64,000 nt of DNA from Lactarius indigo (taxonomy: Eukaryota > Basidiomycota > Agaricomycetes > Russulales > Russulaceae), in assembly GCA_025766275.1 (NCBI GenBank), contig JAFKAC010000092.1, positions 1 to 64,000 on the forward strand, in the 5' to 3' direction. Each line of letters opens with the position of its first letter. Within the stretch, counting starts at the first letter, position 1. The notes below the pieces were generated by a model, which ran no database searches, was not told where the DNA came from, and saw only the letters and a program-made list of their open reading frames with translations. The position numbers and the translations under genes are program-made. Below, in pieces: positions 1 to 7,883 of this stretch.

Positions 1-29
1 ACTCCACTTTGTATTTTGACAAGTGTATC

Positions 30-34
30 AAAGC
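30..34. repeat. Target-site duplication, left copy (AAAGC)
   Basis: The five bases just outside the 5' LTR are AAAGC; the same five follow the 3' LTR at 7846-7850. This marks a single clean integration with no later rearrangement between the ends. Confidence 0.95.
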
Positions 35-543
35 TGTTACGGTACGGACTCAGTGACTCAGCACATATGACTCATGACCGGTTATGACTACGGTCCGGTA
101 TTACTATTAGTCATGGACTCTTACATCGTATCAGTCAGCATAGTAGTTTGCATGTGATTGTGACTCATGTATGACTCATTCCTAGGATAGCGGTACTAGG
201 GTTCGAGCTAGTTACGCTATTGGTTACTTACTATTCCAGCGGCGCTTTAAAGCCCACGTGTATCTGTATAAATAGTCGCTCTAGAAGACCAAGAGTCTCC
301 ATCTTGGTCTTCTTCAATCCACCACTTGACTTGTCTCTCGTCTGTCTTAGTTCTTAGACTAAGCGTGCCTCCGCTTGTATCTACCAAGGATACTCTCTCT
401 TATTCCTTCTGCTGCAGCGTGCGCCAGGGAGCCCCTGTTCAGCTTGCGTTGGGTTGACGCGCGTTCCCCATTCGCCTAACTTTTGCTAAGTTGATTACGC
501 CCTTCACGAGTCCAAGTCGGACTAACGCCGGTGGAGCGTAACA
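35..543 (+). repeat. 5' LTR of the gypsy element
   Basis: The 509-bp LTR starts TGTTAC and ends GTAACA. It differs from the 3' LTR at two positions only: T68 against C7370 and A256 against G7558, both transitions. It carries the promoter (TATA box at 267-274), a 12-bp inverted repeat at the probable transcription start and, near its end, the motif GTCCAAGTCGGA (510-521), which also occurs in the solo LTR at 11348-11887. Confidence 0.97.
267..313 (+). promoter_or_regulatory. LTR core promoter and 5'-leader hairpin
   Basis: TATAAATA lies at 267-274. About 27 bp after it, at 301-311, stands ATCTTGGTCTT, the probable first bases of the transcript. These are part of a perfect 12-bp inverted repeat (283-294 with 302-313, 7-nt loop) that spans the inferred start. 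The same 11 bases are exactly complementary to 546-556 just downstream of the LTR. The start site is inferred from TATA spacing and from that complementarity. Confidence 0.65.
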
Positions 544-2525
544 TTAAGACCAAGATCCTCATCGTGGCGTACTCGACCAGAGACCAGTGGACGTCTTTCC
601 GTCCCTATCATATTGAACGACGAGGAGACCGCAACGTACCAACAAGATTCTTAGGAGCGGCTCAGTGGAGAGAACGAGGCGAAGACACCGGATATTTCGT
701 GGAATTCAACGGTCCGAACCATTTCCGACCTGTTGAGTTCAATTTCGAACACCTCTGTTGGACTGAGGCTACGTGGAATCCCATAGATCATCGCTGGGAC
801 ATTGTACGACCAGCTGGAAGAAACTATAACTGTGATATCGACGCGCGAGAGCTTAATAGCCGCGCAGACTACGGTCCTATTGACGGACAAGCGCAAGAAC
901 ACACAGACGAAGGAATCAGCGGAGAAGAAGCATCCGAAAGTCAGTCACCAAGCAGAGGGACAACACCAGCAGAAGAAGCCAGCCTAGGAGCAATTGGCGA
1001 TCACATCATACGACGAACTGAGTCTCTTACCATTCACCAACCTGAACCTGAAGTAATTCACATTCATAGCCCAGCAGTCGCAATGGCAACTGCCACCGTC
1101 ACGAACGAAGAACTGCAGCTCACCACGGAAGCAAGGGACCAAATGGCCCTAGAAGAACAAAGACGCATCGCCGAAGAATCAAGAGCTAATCTAGCTCCCA
1201 TCAACCCCCACACCGGCCACCGAATGACCGACGACGACATGGCAATCCATCGAGCAATCGGACCTGATGTCGCTGATCCTCCCAGTGGTGGAGGAGGACC
1301 CCCCAACGATTTACCAGGAGGAGGAGGAGGACCCCCATCTCGAGGACCCGGATTTGGGGGATTCCCTGGGGGATTCCCAGGCGGACCACCAGGAGGAGGA
1401 CCTCCGGGAGGAGGGTTACCAGGTGCCGGTCTCATTGTTCCCCCGCCAAGTAACAAGTTAGCTGGCGAAGCACCTACAGTATTCGACGGGGAATGCGCCA
1501 AAGTTGAGGCGTTCCTTACTCAATGGCATGTCTACTGGGGCATGAACGCCGACGAAGGCATCATGGCAACCCCGTATCGACGTGCCCTACTTTTCCTATC
1601 TTACATTAAAGGCGTTAACATCAGCGAGTGGGTATTGGCAATGCTCACCTGGCTTAACGGCCAGATACAAGCCGGCATACCCCGAACCAGCGAAGGGCTA
1701 TGGAACGAAATCACGCGCAGCTTTATGCAGCGCTTCCGCAATACGATGGAACAAGAACAAGCTCAATATGAGCTCAAGAGAGGAGTCAAGATGATTGGGG
1801 GCAATCTAGATGAGTATTGCACCCAATTCGAACAACTGATACGCCGCGCTCAATATCGACTCGACGATCCGCAGACGCTAGACCTATTTGCAAGCGGACT
1901 ACCAAAAGACCTATACGAAAAGGTCTACACCCTTGACAATCCCCGCAACTACCGCGAGTGGAAAGAAGCAGCCACCACTCGTCAACAACAGTATCTTCAC
2001 CTTAAAGTGGTGTTGAACAAGGGAATTCCCCCTGGACAAGGACAAGGAAGGCAGCGACAACAACGACAGTGGCAGGGACCACCGAGAAGTTCATGGCAGC
2101 CGAGAAATTTACGAGATCCAAACGCCATGGATACCTCAGCAGACCGAATTCGAGGGCGACTTGCAGGGGCTGAAGACATACTCGCCCCTCGTCCCCCATA
2201 TCGACCGAGAGGAGGATTTCTACAGAGAGGAGGGGGGCGCAATAACCAAAGGCCAGTCACGTGTTATAACTGTGGAAAGGACAGACACATGGCCCGCGAC
2301 TGCAGACAACCGCGCAGGGAATATCAACCCCAAGCATCGACCAGTCGGTATATCGACACCGACTATCACCAACAAGAACCAGAAGTCGCTACCAGGGCGG
2401 TCCAAGAAGTGCCCCCTCAACAGCGCGCCAGTGATTGGCTTAATGAAGTAGCTGGAGAATCAGACGACGTAAAGGACATTATCCTCCAACAGTTGTGGAA
2501 GAAGGAGGGTTTTCAGGACGCCTGA
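531..2525 (+). CDS. gag: Gag polyprotein of the gypsy element
   Basis: Structural protein that assembles the virus-like particle and packages element RNA. The frame is open from 495 to TGA at 2523-2525. Taken from GTG 531 it is 664 codons; the first in-frame ATG is at 1083, residue 185. In order: a protein-like N-terminal region, an acidic/Gln-rich stretch, a Gly/Pro-rich linker (about 1270-1430), a capsid-like retrotransposon Gag domain (about residues 320-480), a basic Gln/Arg-rich segment and a CCHC zinc knuckle (C-X2-C-X4-H-X4-C, 2262-2303). The stop lies 10 bases after a -1 frameshift heptamer that leads into pol. The true start is uncertain: ATG 1083, or a non-AUG start upstream. Confidence 0.9.
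   Translation: MERNIKTKILIVAYSTRDQWTSFRPYHIERRGDRNVPTRFLGAAQWRERGEDTGYFVEFNGPNHFRPVEFNFEHLCWTEATWNPIDHRWDIVRPAGRNYNCDIDARELNSRADYGPIDGQAQEHTDEGISGEEASESQSPSRGTTPAEEASLGAIGDHIIRRTESLTIHQPEPEVIHIHSPAVAMATATVTNEELQLTTEARDQMALEEQRRIAEESRANLAPINPHTGHRMTDDDMAIHRAIGPDVADPPSGGGGPPNDLPGGGGGPPSRGPGFGGFPGGFPGGPPGGGPPGGGLPGAGLIVPPPSNKLAGEAPTVFDGECAKVEAFLTQWHVYWGMNADEGIMATPYRRALLFLSYIKGVNISEWVLAMLTWLNGQIQAGIPRTSEGLWNEITRSFMQRFRNTMEQEQAQYELKRGVKMIGGNLDEYCTQFEQLIRRAQYRLDDPQTLDLFASGLPKDLYEKVYTLDNPRNYREWKEAATTRQQQYLHLKVVLNKGIPPGQGQGRQRQQRQWQGPPRSSWQPRNLRDPNAMDTSADRIRGRLAGAEDILAPRPPYRPRGGFLQRGGGRNNQRPVTCYNCGKDRHMARDCRQPRREYQPQASTSRYIDTDYHQQEPEVATRAVQEVPPQQRASDWLNEVAGESDDVKDIILQQLWKKEGFQDA
546..556 (+). other. 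Primer-binding site, probably self-primed
   Basis: AAGACCAAGAT begins two bases after the LTR end. It does not start TGG like tRNA-primed sites, but it is the exact reverse complement of 301-311, the inferred 5' end of the element's own RNA. Elements of the Tf1/sushi group prime reverse transcription by folding the 5' end of their RNA onto the primer-binding site over 11 bases, and this layout (11 bases, 2-nt gap to the LTR) fits. The assignment is an inference from complementarity. Confidence 0.7.
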
Positions 2526-5500
2526 ACCCATCGGCCTGGGTGAGGGCAGTTAATTGTAACAGTGTAATCATGACTCGCTATCGTTCTATGAGAGTTCCAG
2601 TATCGATTCACACAAGTTACGCAATGGCCGACATACGAGCATTAGTTGACTCGGGAGCAACCCATTGCTTCATGAAACCCTCCTTCACAAAAAGGATGGG
2701 ATTGGGAACCAGACTACTCAACGTCCCAAAGAAAATATGGAATATTGATAACACGGAAAATAAGTCGGGGCATATCACCCATTATACCGATGTCGATGTC
2801 CAAACTAAAGGCATTCACAAGGAAATCCGCTTCCTCATCACCGATATTGGCAATGAAGACATCGTATTAGGCTACCCTTGGCTCGCCATCTATGATCCCC
2901 ACATCAAATGGTCGCAGGCGGCCATTCACGAAGATATGCTTCCTATTATTATCCACTCAACTAATCCCTATATCAAAGCCACACCAGTAGTGGCAACAAC
3001 CACCGTCCAAGACGGTGATTATGAAGTCGTACACTCCTGCGTCATCACAGACGAACAACGACAACAATTTGAAGAAGGATGTCGGATCAGAACTACGGCT
3101 ACCGAGTTAGCGATCGCCGCCCAGCAATACGTTACTAAAGCTGAGTTACCACCCGAATACCGTGAATTTGAACGCCTCTTCAGTGAGGAGGCATCGGACA
3201 GGTTTCCACCCAGCAGGCCCTGGGATCACGCTATCGAATTCAAACCAGGGACCGCTGACGCTATTGATTGTAAAATATACCCAATGACTCAAGAAGAAGA
3301 TAAGAAGTTACGCGAGTGGATAGATGAGCAGTTGAAGAAGGGATACATACGACCCTCCAAGTCCCCTTACGCCTCGTCATTCTTCTTCATCAAGAAGAAA
3401 GACGGGAAATTGCGCCCTGTTCAAGACTATCGAAAAATCAATGCGGTCACTATCAGGAATCAGTATCCGCTTCCCCTCATCTCCGACCTCATCACAGACC
3501 TTAGCAACGCCCACATCTACACCAAACTCGACGTCAGATGGGGGTATAACAATGTACGTATCAAAGAGGGAGACGAAGAAAAAGCAGCGTTCAAAACGCG
3601 CTATGGACTATTCGAACCAACAGTGATGTTTTTCGGCCTAACCAACTCCCCCGCAACGTTCCAGATGATGATGAAGTTCATCTTCAGGGATATTATTGCG
3701 AAACACGAAAAACGGGGTACCGTCATCCGTGTGTATATGGACGACATCGGCATCGCAACTGGGCTCAATCATTCATTATCGGACCACGTAGAAGCAGTCA
3801 GGGACGTACTCCGCGTATCCGCGGAACATGATTTATACTACAAGCTCGAGAAATGCCTCTTCCATTCCCCACGTATGGATTACCTGGGGGTAATCCTTGA
3901 AAAGGGGGTGACACGCATGGACCCTGTCAAAATTTCGGGCATTAAAGACTGGCCCACACCAACCAAAGTTAAGGACGTCTGCTCTTTTCTCGGATTTTGC
4001 AACTTTTACCGACCCTTCATACGAGGCTTCGCAACCAAAGCACAACCGCTCAACAAACTCACGCGTAAAGACACCAAATGGCACTGGGGAATAGAGGAAG
4101 AAAAGGCGTTCCAAGACCTTAAAACCCTCATTACCAGTGAACCGGTCCTCGCGCACCCAGATCTCACGCAACAGTTCGAGCTAGAAGTCGACGCATCCGG
4201 ATTCGCCACCGGAGCTGTCCTCCTTCAGCGCAAGGCAGATGGCAAAAGACATCCCATCGGCTATTATTCGTCTACTCTCAATGAAGCCGAACGAAATTAC
4301 GACATTTACGACCTTGAACTTCTAGCTATCGTCAAGGCTTTCCGCCATTGGAGACCCCTTTTAGCGGGCTCCCCCCATAAAATCAAAGTATTCTCTGATC
4401 ACCTCAACTTACAATACTGGAAGTCACCACAGAAGATCAGCAGACGCGTGGCCAGGGAAGTACTCAAACTCTCTGAATATGACTTTGAGATTCATCACAT
4501 TAAGGGGGCTTCCAATGGACGCGCTGACGCCTTGTCACGAAGACCAGATTATGATCAGGGAGAGAATGATAACAAAGGAATCACGGTATTACCCGAAAGC
4601 GTTTTTGCACGCGCTACCATGATAGAAGAGCCGCGACACCCACACTGGAGGCCCGAGATTCTACCGGTCGAAATGACCCCCGAACACCCAATTTACGAAC
4701 AAGATGTGACTAAATTGAAGCCATGGGTGGACGCTCACAAGCTTAAAGACATCGAAGGGATGTGGTACAAAGACGGACGACGAGTGGTCACCGGTGGTAT
4801 TCACGACAAGCGTACTATCATCGCCGCTCATCATGACTCTCCTGTCTACGGACACCCGGGCATCAAACGTACCCTCCAACTCACTGAAAGACACTATTGG
4901 TGGCCACAGATGAAAAACGACGTCCAAGACTATGTCAAAGGCTGTGCAGAATGCCAGCGGCACAAAGTCAACCTTCGACCTATCAGAGCACCCCTACAAC
5001 CCATTTACCCCAAACCAGAAGCCCTGCCATTTGAGACTATTGCAGTGGACTTTATTACTAAACTTCCTGTCTCTCGTGGTTACGATTCTATCCTGACAAT
5101 AACAGATCATGACTGTACCAAGGCCGCCGTTTTTATCCCTTGTAACGAAGAAATAACGGCCAAAGGGACGGCTGCCTTGTACGTTTCCCATGTCTTCCCA
5201 CGATTCAGACTCCCCTCGCGTGTTATCAGTGACCGGGATCCCCGCTTCGCATCAAAATTCATGTGGGAGATATGCAAGATTCTTGGCATCAGCCAAAACA
5301 TCTCAACCGCTTATCACCCTAGAACCGACGGCCAATCGGAACGAACGAACCAGTGGCTAGAACAATATCTCCGTTTTTGGGTAAATGAACGACAAGACGA
5401 CTGGGTCCGTTATCTGCCTATGGCGGAATTCACGCACAACAATTGGCCCAACGAAACCACACGGGAGTCCCCCTTCTTTCTCTTATCCGGGTTCAACCCA

Positions 5501-7303
5501 CGCGCTGATTGGACCGATAGGCCTTCCCCTATCCCACAAGTATCGCTAAGGCTAGACCAATTCAAACAGGCACGGCAACGCGCCTTCTCCTGTATGCTCC
5601 GAGCGCAAAAGTCATGGGTCAAGCACAAAGATACGCCCAAGTTCAAAGAAGGAGACCTCGTGTGGCTCGAAGGACGCCACTTACGCACACACCAGCCAAC
5701 CGCAAAACTAGCGGCCAAACGACATGGCCCGTTTAAGGTCGTCCAGGTGATGTCCCCTGTTAACTATCGCCTAGAACTTCCCACGCAGTGGAGCATCCAC
5801 GATGTCTTCCACATAGACCTTCTCACGCCTTATCGCGAAACACCCACGCACGGACCAAATTATCAGCGCCCACCACCTGATCTGATCGATAATGAAGAAG
5901 AATATGAGGTTGAGAAGATTCTGGACTCTCGGCGATTCGGCAGAAGACGACGGCTCCAATACCTCGTGAAATGGAAGGGGTACCCGGACTCTGATAATCA
6001 GTGGATAGATAAGGATGACGTATTCGCCGATGAGGCCGTTCGGGACTTCAAACATTCCAACCCCGACAGAGAAACGCATATAAGGAGAATCTCCTGTCGC
6101 GATAAGTCCCCATCTCCCACTCCTCCTATGTCCTCTACTCGACGCAATGACCAGCTCACACTCCTCTCTATCCTCGTCAACGACTCCTCCGCCACGCTTG
6201 TCAACCCCGACACCTCCAACAACGCCGCAGCCAATGGAGCTAACACTGGAAGCAGTACCACCATGCAGCATGAGGAAGACGGCCCTATCACTCGTGAAGA
6301 ACTGCACCAGACATTGCAACGATTCCCTATGCCCATACAGGGAACTCTCGACGACGATCCAACAACAACTCAACCAGCACCTCCGCAACCAATGTACGCC
6401 CTCACAAACCCCAACACCGGTGAGCCCGAAGCCTTCTTCACAGAGGACGAACTCTTTCGGCTTCAAGCAGCTGTCCCGCGTGGTGAAGCCGCCCAACGCC
6501 ATACAGAAATACGAGCAAGAATGGAAGGAGACGGCGGCGCGGTGGCAGCGGGAGCAACTGCATATCGCCGCTTGCCGACGCCAAATGATGAAGGAGCGGA
6601 AGGAGTACTGGACGAAGATGAGGATGAAGACGAGCTTAGAGACCATTACCCCATCAGGCACGCATTCCTTAACCATGAATTCTATGCTGAAGATCCAGCC
6701 GCCACTCCCTATCTCGTCGACGCAGCGGGGGGACCTCTACACAGGGGACGAGTCGCCGTGGCACAAGCAGCTTGTTATACACCAATGGGGGAACGAGACC
6801 CAGCAACCAGGGCCATCGTCCCTGAAGGGTTCCGGGTCAATCGAGGACCTGATTACATTCCGTTCCCGATCAAACTCCCCAACGGACCGACGGTACAAGC
6901 ATCACACGTACAGGTTATCCGAGGAGGAGACCCCTTCGTACTTGGATTAGCTCTGGGGTCGGGTTTCCTCTACGGAAAGCCCCTTTACGCCACCCCCCAT
7001 CTTCCAAAGAACAACCGTGCGTTCATCCCACACGAGGAGTACTTTATGCTCCGAGACCGACACCCCACCGACCTGCTGCTAATGCGCATTGGGGATGTTA
7101 CCCTCACTCAAGAACTGCGCCGGTTCCGGCAATTCGCGTTTGCCGAGGACCAACTGGAACGACGGATCCGGCAGTTGCAGCTGGAGAGGGAGATGGTGAC
7201 TCAGGATAAAAAGGACAGCCTTTATCGTCTTGAAAGGGCTAACATACTGATGCGGATGGAAGATGAAGCCGAGAAGATGAGAAAGGAATCGGTAGCGGAT
7301 TAA
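2495..7303 (+). CDS. pol: Pol polyprotein (PR-RT-RH-IN-chromodomain) with long C-terminal extension
   Basis: Replication polyprotein, expressed by -1 frameshift from gag; residue numbers count from 2495. Aspartic protease with DSG at 52-54; reverse transcriptase with YMDD at 414-417; RNase H with catalytic Asp about 566; integrase with an HHCC zinc region (about 778-820) and a D852, D913, E949 triad, the last two 35 residues apart as expected. A chromodomain follows (about 1137-1185, with a YLVKWKGY core), which in chromoviruses targets integration to marked chromatin. The frame then runs another 410 or so residues: Ser/Pro-rich, acidic, a globular-looking part and a charged, probably coiled-coil tail. 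No internal stop is present. Confidence 0.97.
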   Translation: MEEGGFSGRLNPSAWVRAVNCNSVIMTRYRSMRVPVSIHTSYAMADIRALVDSGATHCFMKPSFTKRMGLGTRLLNVPKKIWNIDNTENKSGHITHYTDVDVQTKGIHKEIRFLITDIGNEDIVLGYPWLAIYDPHIKWSQAAIHEDMLPIIIHSTNPYIKATPVVATTTVQDGDYEVVHSCVITDEQRQQFEEGCRIRTTATELAIAAQQYVTKAELPPEYREFERLFSEEASDRFPPSRPWDHAIEFKPGTADAIDCKIYPMTQEEDKKLREWIDEQLKKGYIRPSKSPYASSFFFIKKKDGKLRPVQDYRKINAVTIRNQYPLPLISDLITDLSNAHIYTKLDVRWGYNNVRIKEGDEEKAAFKTRYGLFEPTVMFFGLTNSPATFQMMMKFIFRDIIAKHEKRGTVIRVYMDDIGIATGLNHSLSDHVEAVRDVLRVSAEHDLYYKLEKCLFHSPRMDYLGVILEKGVTRMDPVKISGIKDWPTPTKVKDVCSFLGFCNFYRPFIRGFATKAQPLNKLTRKDTKWHWGIEEEKAFQDLKTLITSEPVLAHPDLTQQFELEVDASGFATGAVLLQRKADGKRHPIGYYSSTLNEAERNYDIYDLELLAIVKAFRHWRPLLAGSPHKIKVFSDHLNLQYWKSPQKISRRVAREVLKLSEYDFEIHHIKGASNGRADALSRRPDYDQGENDNKGITVLPESVFARATMIEEPRHPHWRPEILPVEMTPEHPIYEQDVTKLKPWVDAHKLKDIEGMWYKDGRRVVTGGIHDKRTIIAAHHDSPVYGHPGIKRTLQLTERHYWWPQMKNDVQDYVKGCAECQRHKVNLRPIRAPLQPIYPKPEALPFETIAVDFITKLPVSRGYDSILTITDHDCTKAAVFIPCNEEITAKGTAALYVSHVFPRFRLPSRVISDRDPRFASKFMWEICKILGISQNISTAYHPRTDGQSERTNQWLEQYLRFWVNERQDDWVRYLPMAEFTHNNWPNETTRESPFFLLSGFNPRADWTDRPSPIPQVSLRLDQFKQARQRAFSCMLRAQKSWVKHKDTPKFKEGDLVWLEGRHLRTHQPTAKLAAKRHGPFKVVQVMSPVNYRLELPTQWSIHDVFHIDLLTPYRETPTHGPNYQRPPPDLIDNEEEYEVEKILDSRRFGRRRRLQYLVKWKGYPDSDNQWIDKDDVFADEAVRDFKHSNPDRETHIRRISCRDKSPSPTPPMSSTRRNDQLTLLSILVNDSSATLVNPDTSNNAAANGANTGSSTTMQHEEDGPITREELHQTLQRFPMPIQGTLDDDPTTTQPAPPQPMYALTNPNTGEPEAFFTEDELFRLQAAVPRGEAAQRHTEIRARMEGDGGAVAAGATAYRRLPTPNDEGAEGVLDEDEDEDELRDHYPIRHAFLNHEFYAEDPAATPYLVDAAGGPLHRGRVAVAQAACYTPMGERDPATRAIVPEGFRVNRGPDYIPFPIKLPNGPTVQASHVQVIRGGDPFVLGLALGSGFLYGKPLYATPHLPKNNRAFIPHEEYFMLRDRHPTDLLLMRIGDVTLTQELRRFRQFAFAEDQLERRIRQLQLEREMVTQDKKDSLYRLERANILMRMEDEAEKMRKESVAD
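2507..2545 (+). promoter_or_regulatory. -1 ribosomal frameshift signal at the gag-pol junction
   Basis: In the gag frame the sequence 2507-2513 reads G GGT TTT, which fits the canonical X XXY YYZ slippery heptamer. A one-base backward slip enters exactly the pol frame. Seven bases downstream (spacer 2514-2520) starts a possible stem: CCT (2521-2523) with AGG (2543-2545), and ACCCA (2526-2530) with TGGGT (2537-2541). The gag stop is inside the stem. Heptamer, spacing and direction all agree; use in vivo is inferred. Confidence 0.8.
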
Positions 7304-7323
7304 GTGAGGTGGGCCTCACTCCT

Positions 7324-7333
7324 GAAAAGGGGG
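7324..7333 (+). other. Polypurine tract for plus-strand priming
   Basis: GAAAAGGGGG ends three bases before the 3' LTR, the expected place for the RNase H-resistant purine primer of plus-strand synthesis in a gypsy element. Confidence 0.85.
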
Positions 7334-7336
7334 TGA

Positions 7337-7845
7337 TGTTACGGTACGGACTCAGTGACTCAGCACATACGACTCATGACCGGTTATGACTACGGTCCGG
7401 TATTACTATTAGTCATGGACTCTTACATCGTATCAGTCAGCATAGTAGTTTGCATGTGATTGTGACTCATGTATGACTCATTCCTAGGATAGCGGTACTA
7501 GGGTTCGAGCTAGTTACGCTATTGGTTACTTACTATTCCAGCGGCGCTTTAAAGCCCGCGTGTATCTGTATAAATAGTCGCTCTAGAAGACCAAGAGTCT
7601 CCATCTTGGTCTTCTTCAATCCACCACTTGACTTGTCTCTCGTCTGTCTTAGTTCTTAGACTAAGCGTGCCTCCGCTTGTATCTACCAAGGATACTCTCT
7701 CTTATTCCTTCTGCTGCAGCGTGCGCCAGGGAGCCCCTGTTCAGCTTGCGTTGGGTTGACGCGCGTTCCCCATTCGCCTAACTTTTGCTAAGTTGATTAC
7801 GCCCTTCACGAGTCCAAGTCGGACTAACGCCGGTGGAGCGTAACA
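7337..7845 (+). repeat. 3' LTR of the gypsy element
   Basis: The 509-bp partner of 35-543, with the same terminal hexamers and two transitional differences. It is followed directly by the second copy of the target duplication. Confidence 0.97.
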
Positions 7846-7850
7846 AAAGC
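7846..7850. repeat. Target-site duplication, right copy (AAAGC)
   Basis: Identical to 30-34, immediately outside the 3' LTR. Confidence 0.95.
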
Positions 7851-7883
7851 AGTCAGAGCCTCGTGTGTGCAGTGGTGCATGCA

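Larger units (their letters stand above)
35..7845 (+). mobile_element. Full-length Ty3/gypsy chromovirus-type LTR retrotransposon
   Basis: Two 509-bp LTRs (35-543 and 7337-7845) enclose gag and pol. The LTR ends form the perfect inverted pair TGTTAC/GTAACA, and the element is flanked by the 5-bp direct repeat AAAGC (30-34 and 7846-7850), the usual gypsy target duplication. The pol order protease, reverse transcriptase, RNase H, integrase, chromodomain places it among the chromoviruses (Tf1/sushi-like). Both frames are open and the LTRs differ at only two sites, so the insertion is recent and the copy could be active. It landed 34 bp past the inferred stop codon of the minus-strand gene ending at 7884. 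Whether it is transcribed cannot be seen from sequence. Confidence 0.97.

Noticed and set aside
1064..1501. Pro/Gly-rich minus-strand frame inside gag
   Set aside because: Shadow of the Gly/Pro-rich linker of Gag on the plus strand.
5771..6676. 301-codon minus-strand frame inside pol
   Set aside because: Lies opposite the integrase-chromodomain region, with no family-like motifs; shadow frame.
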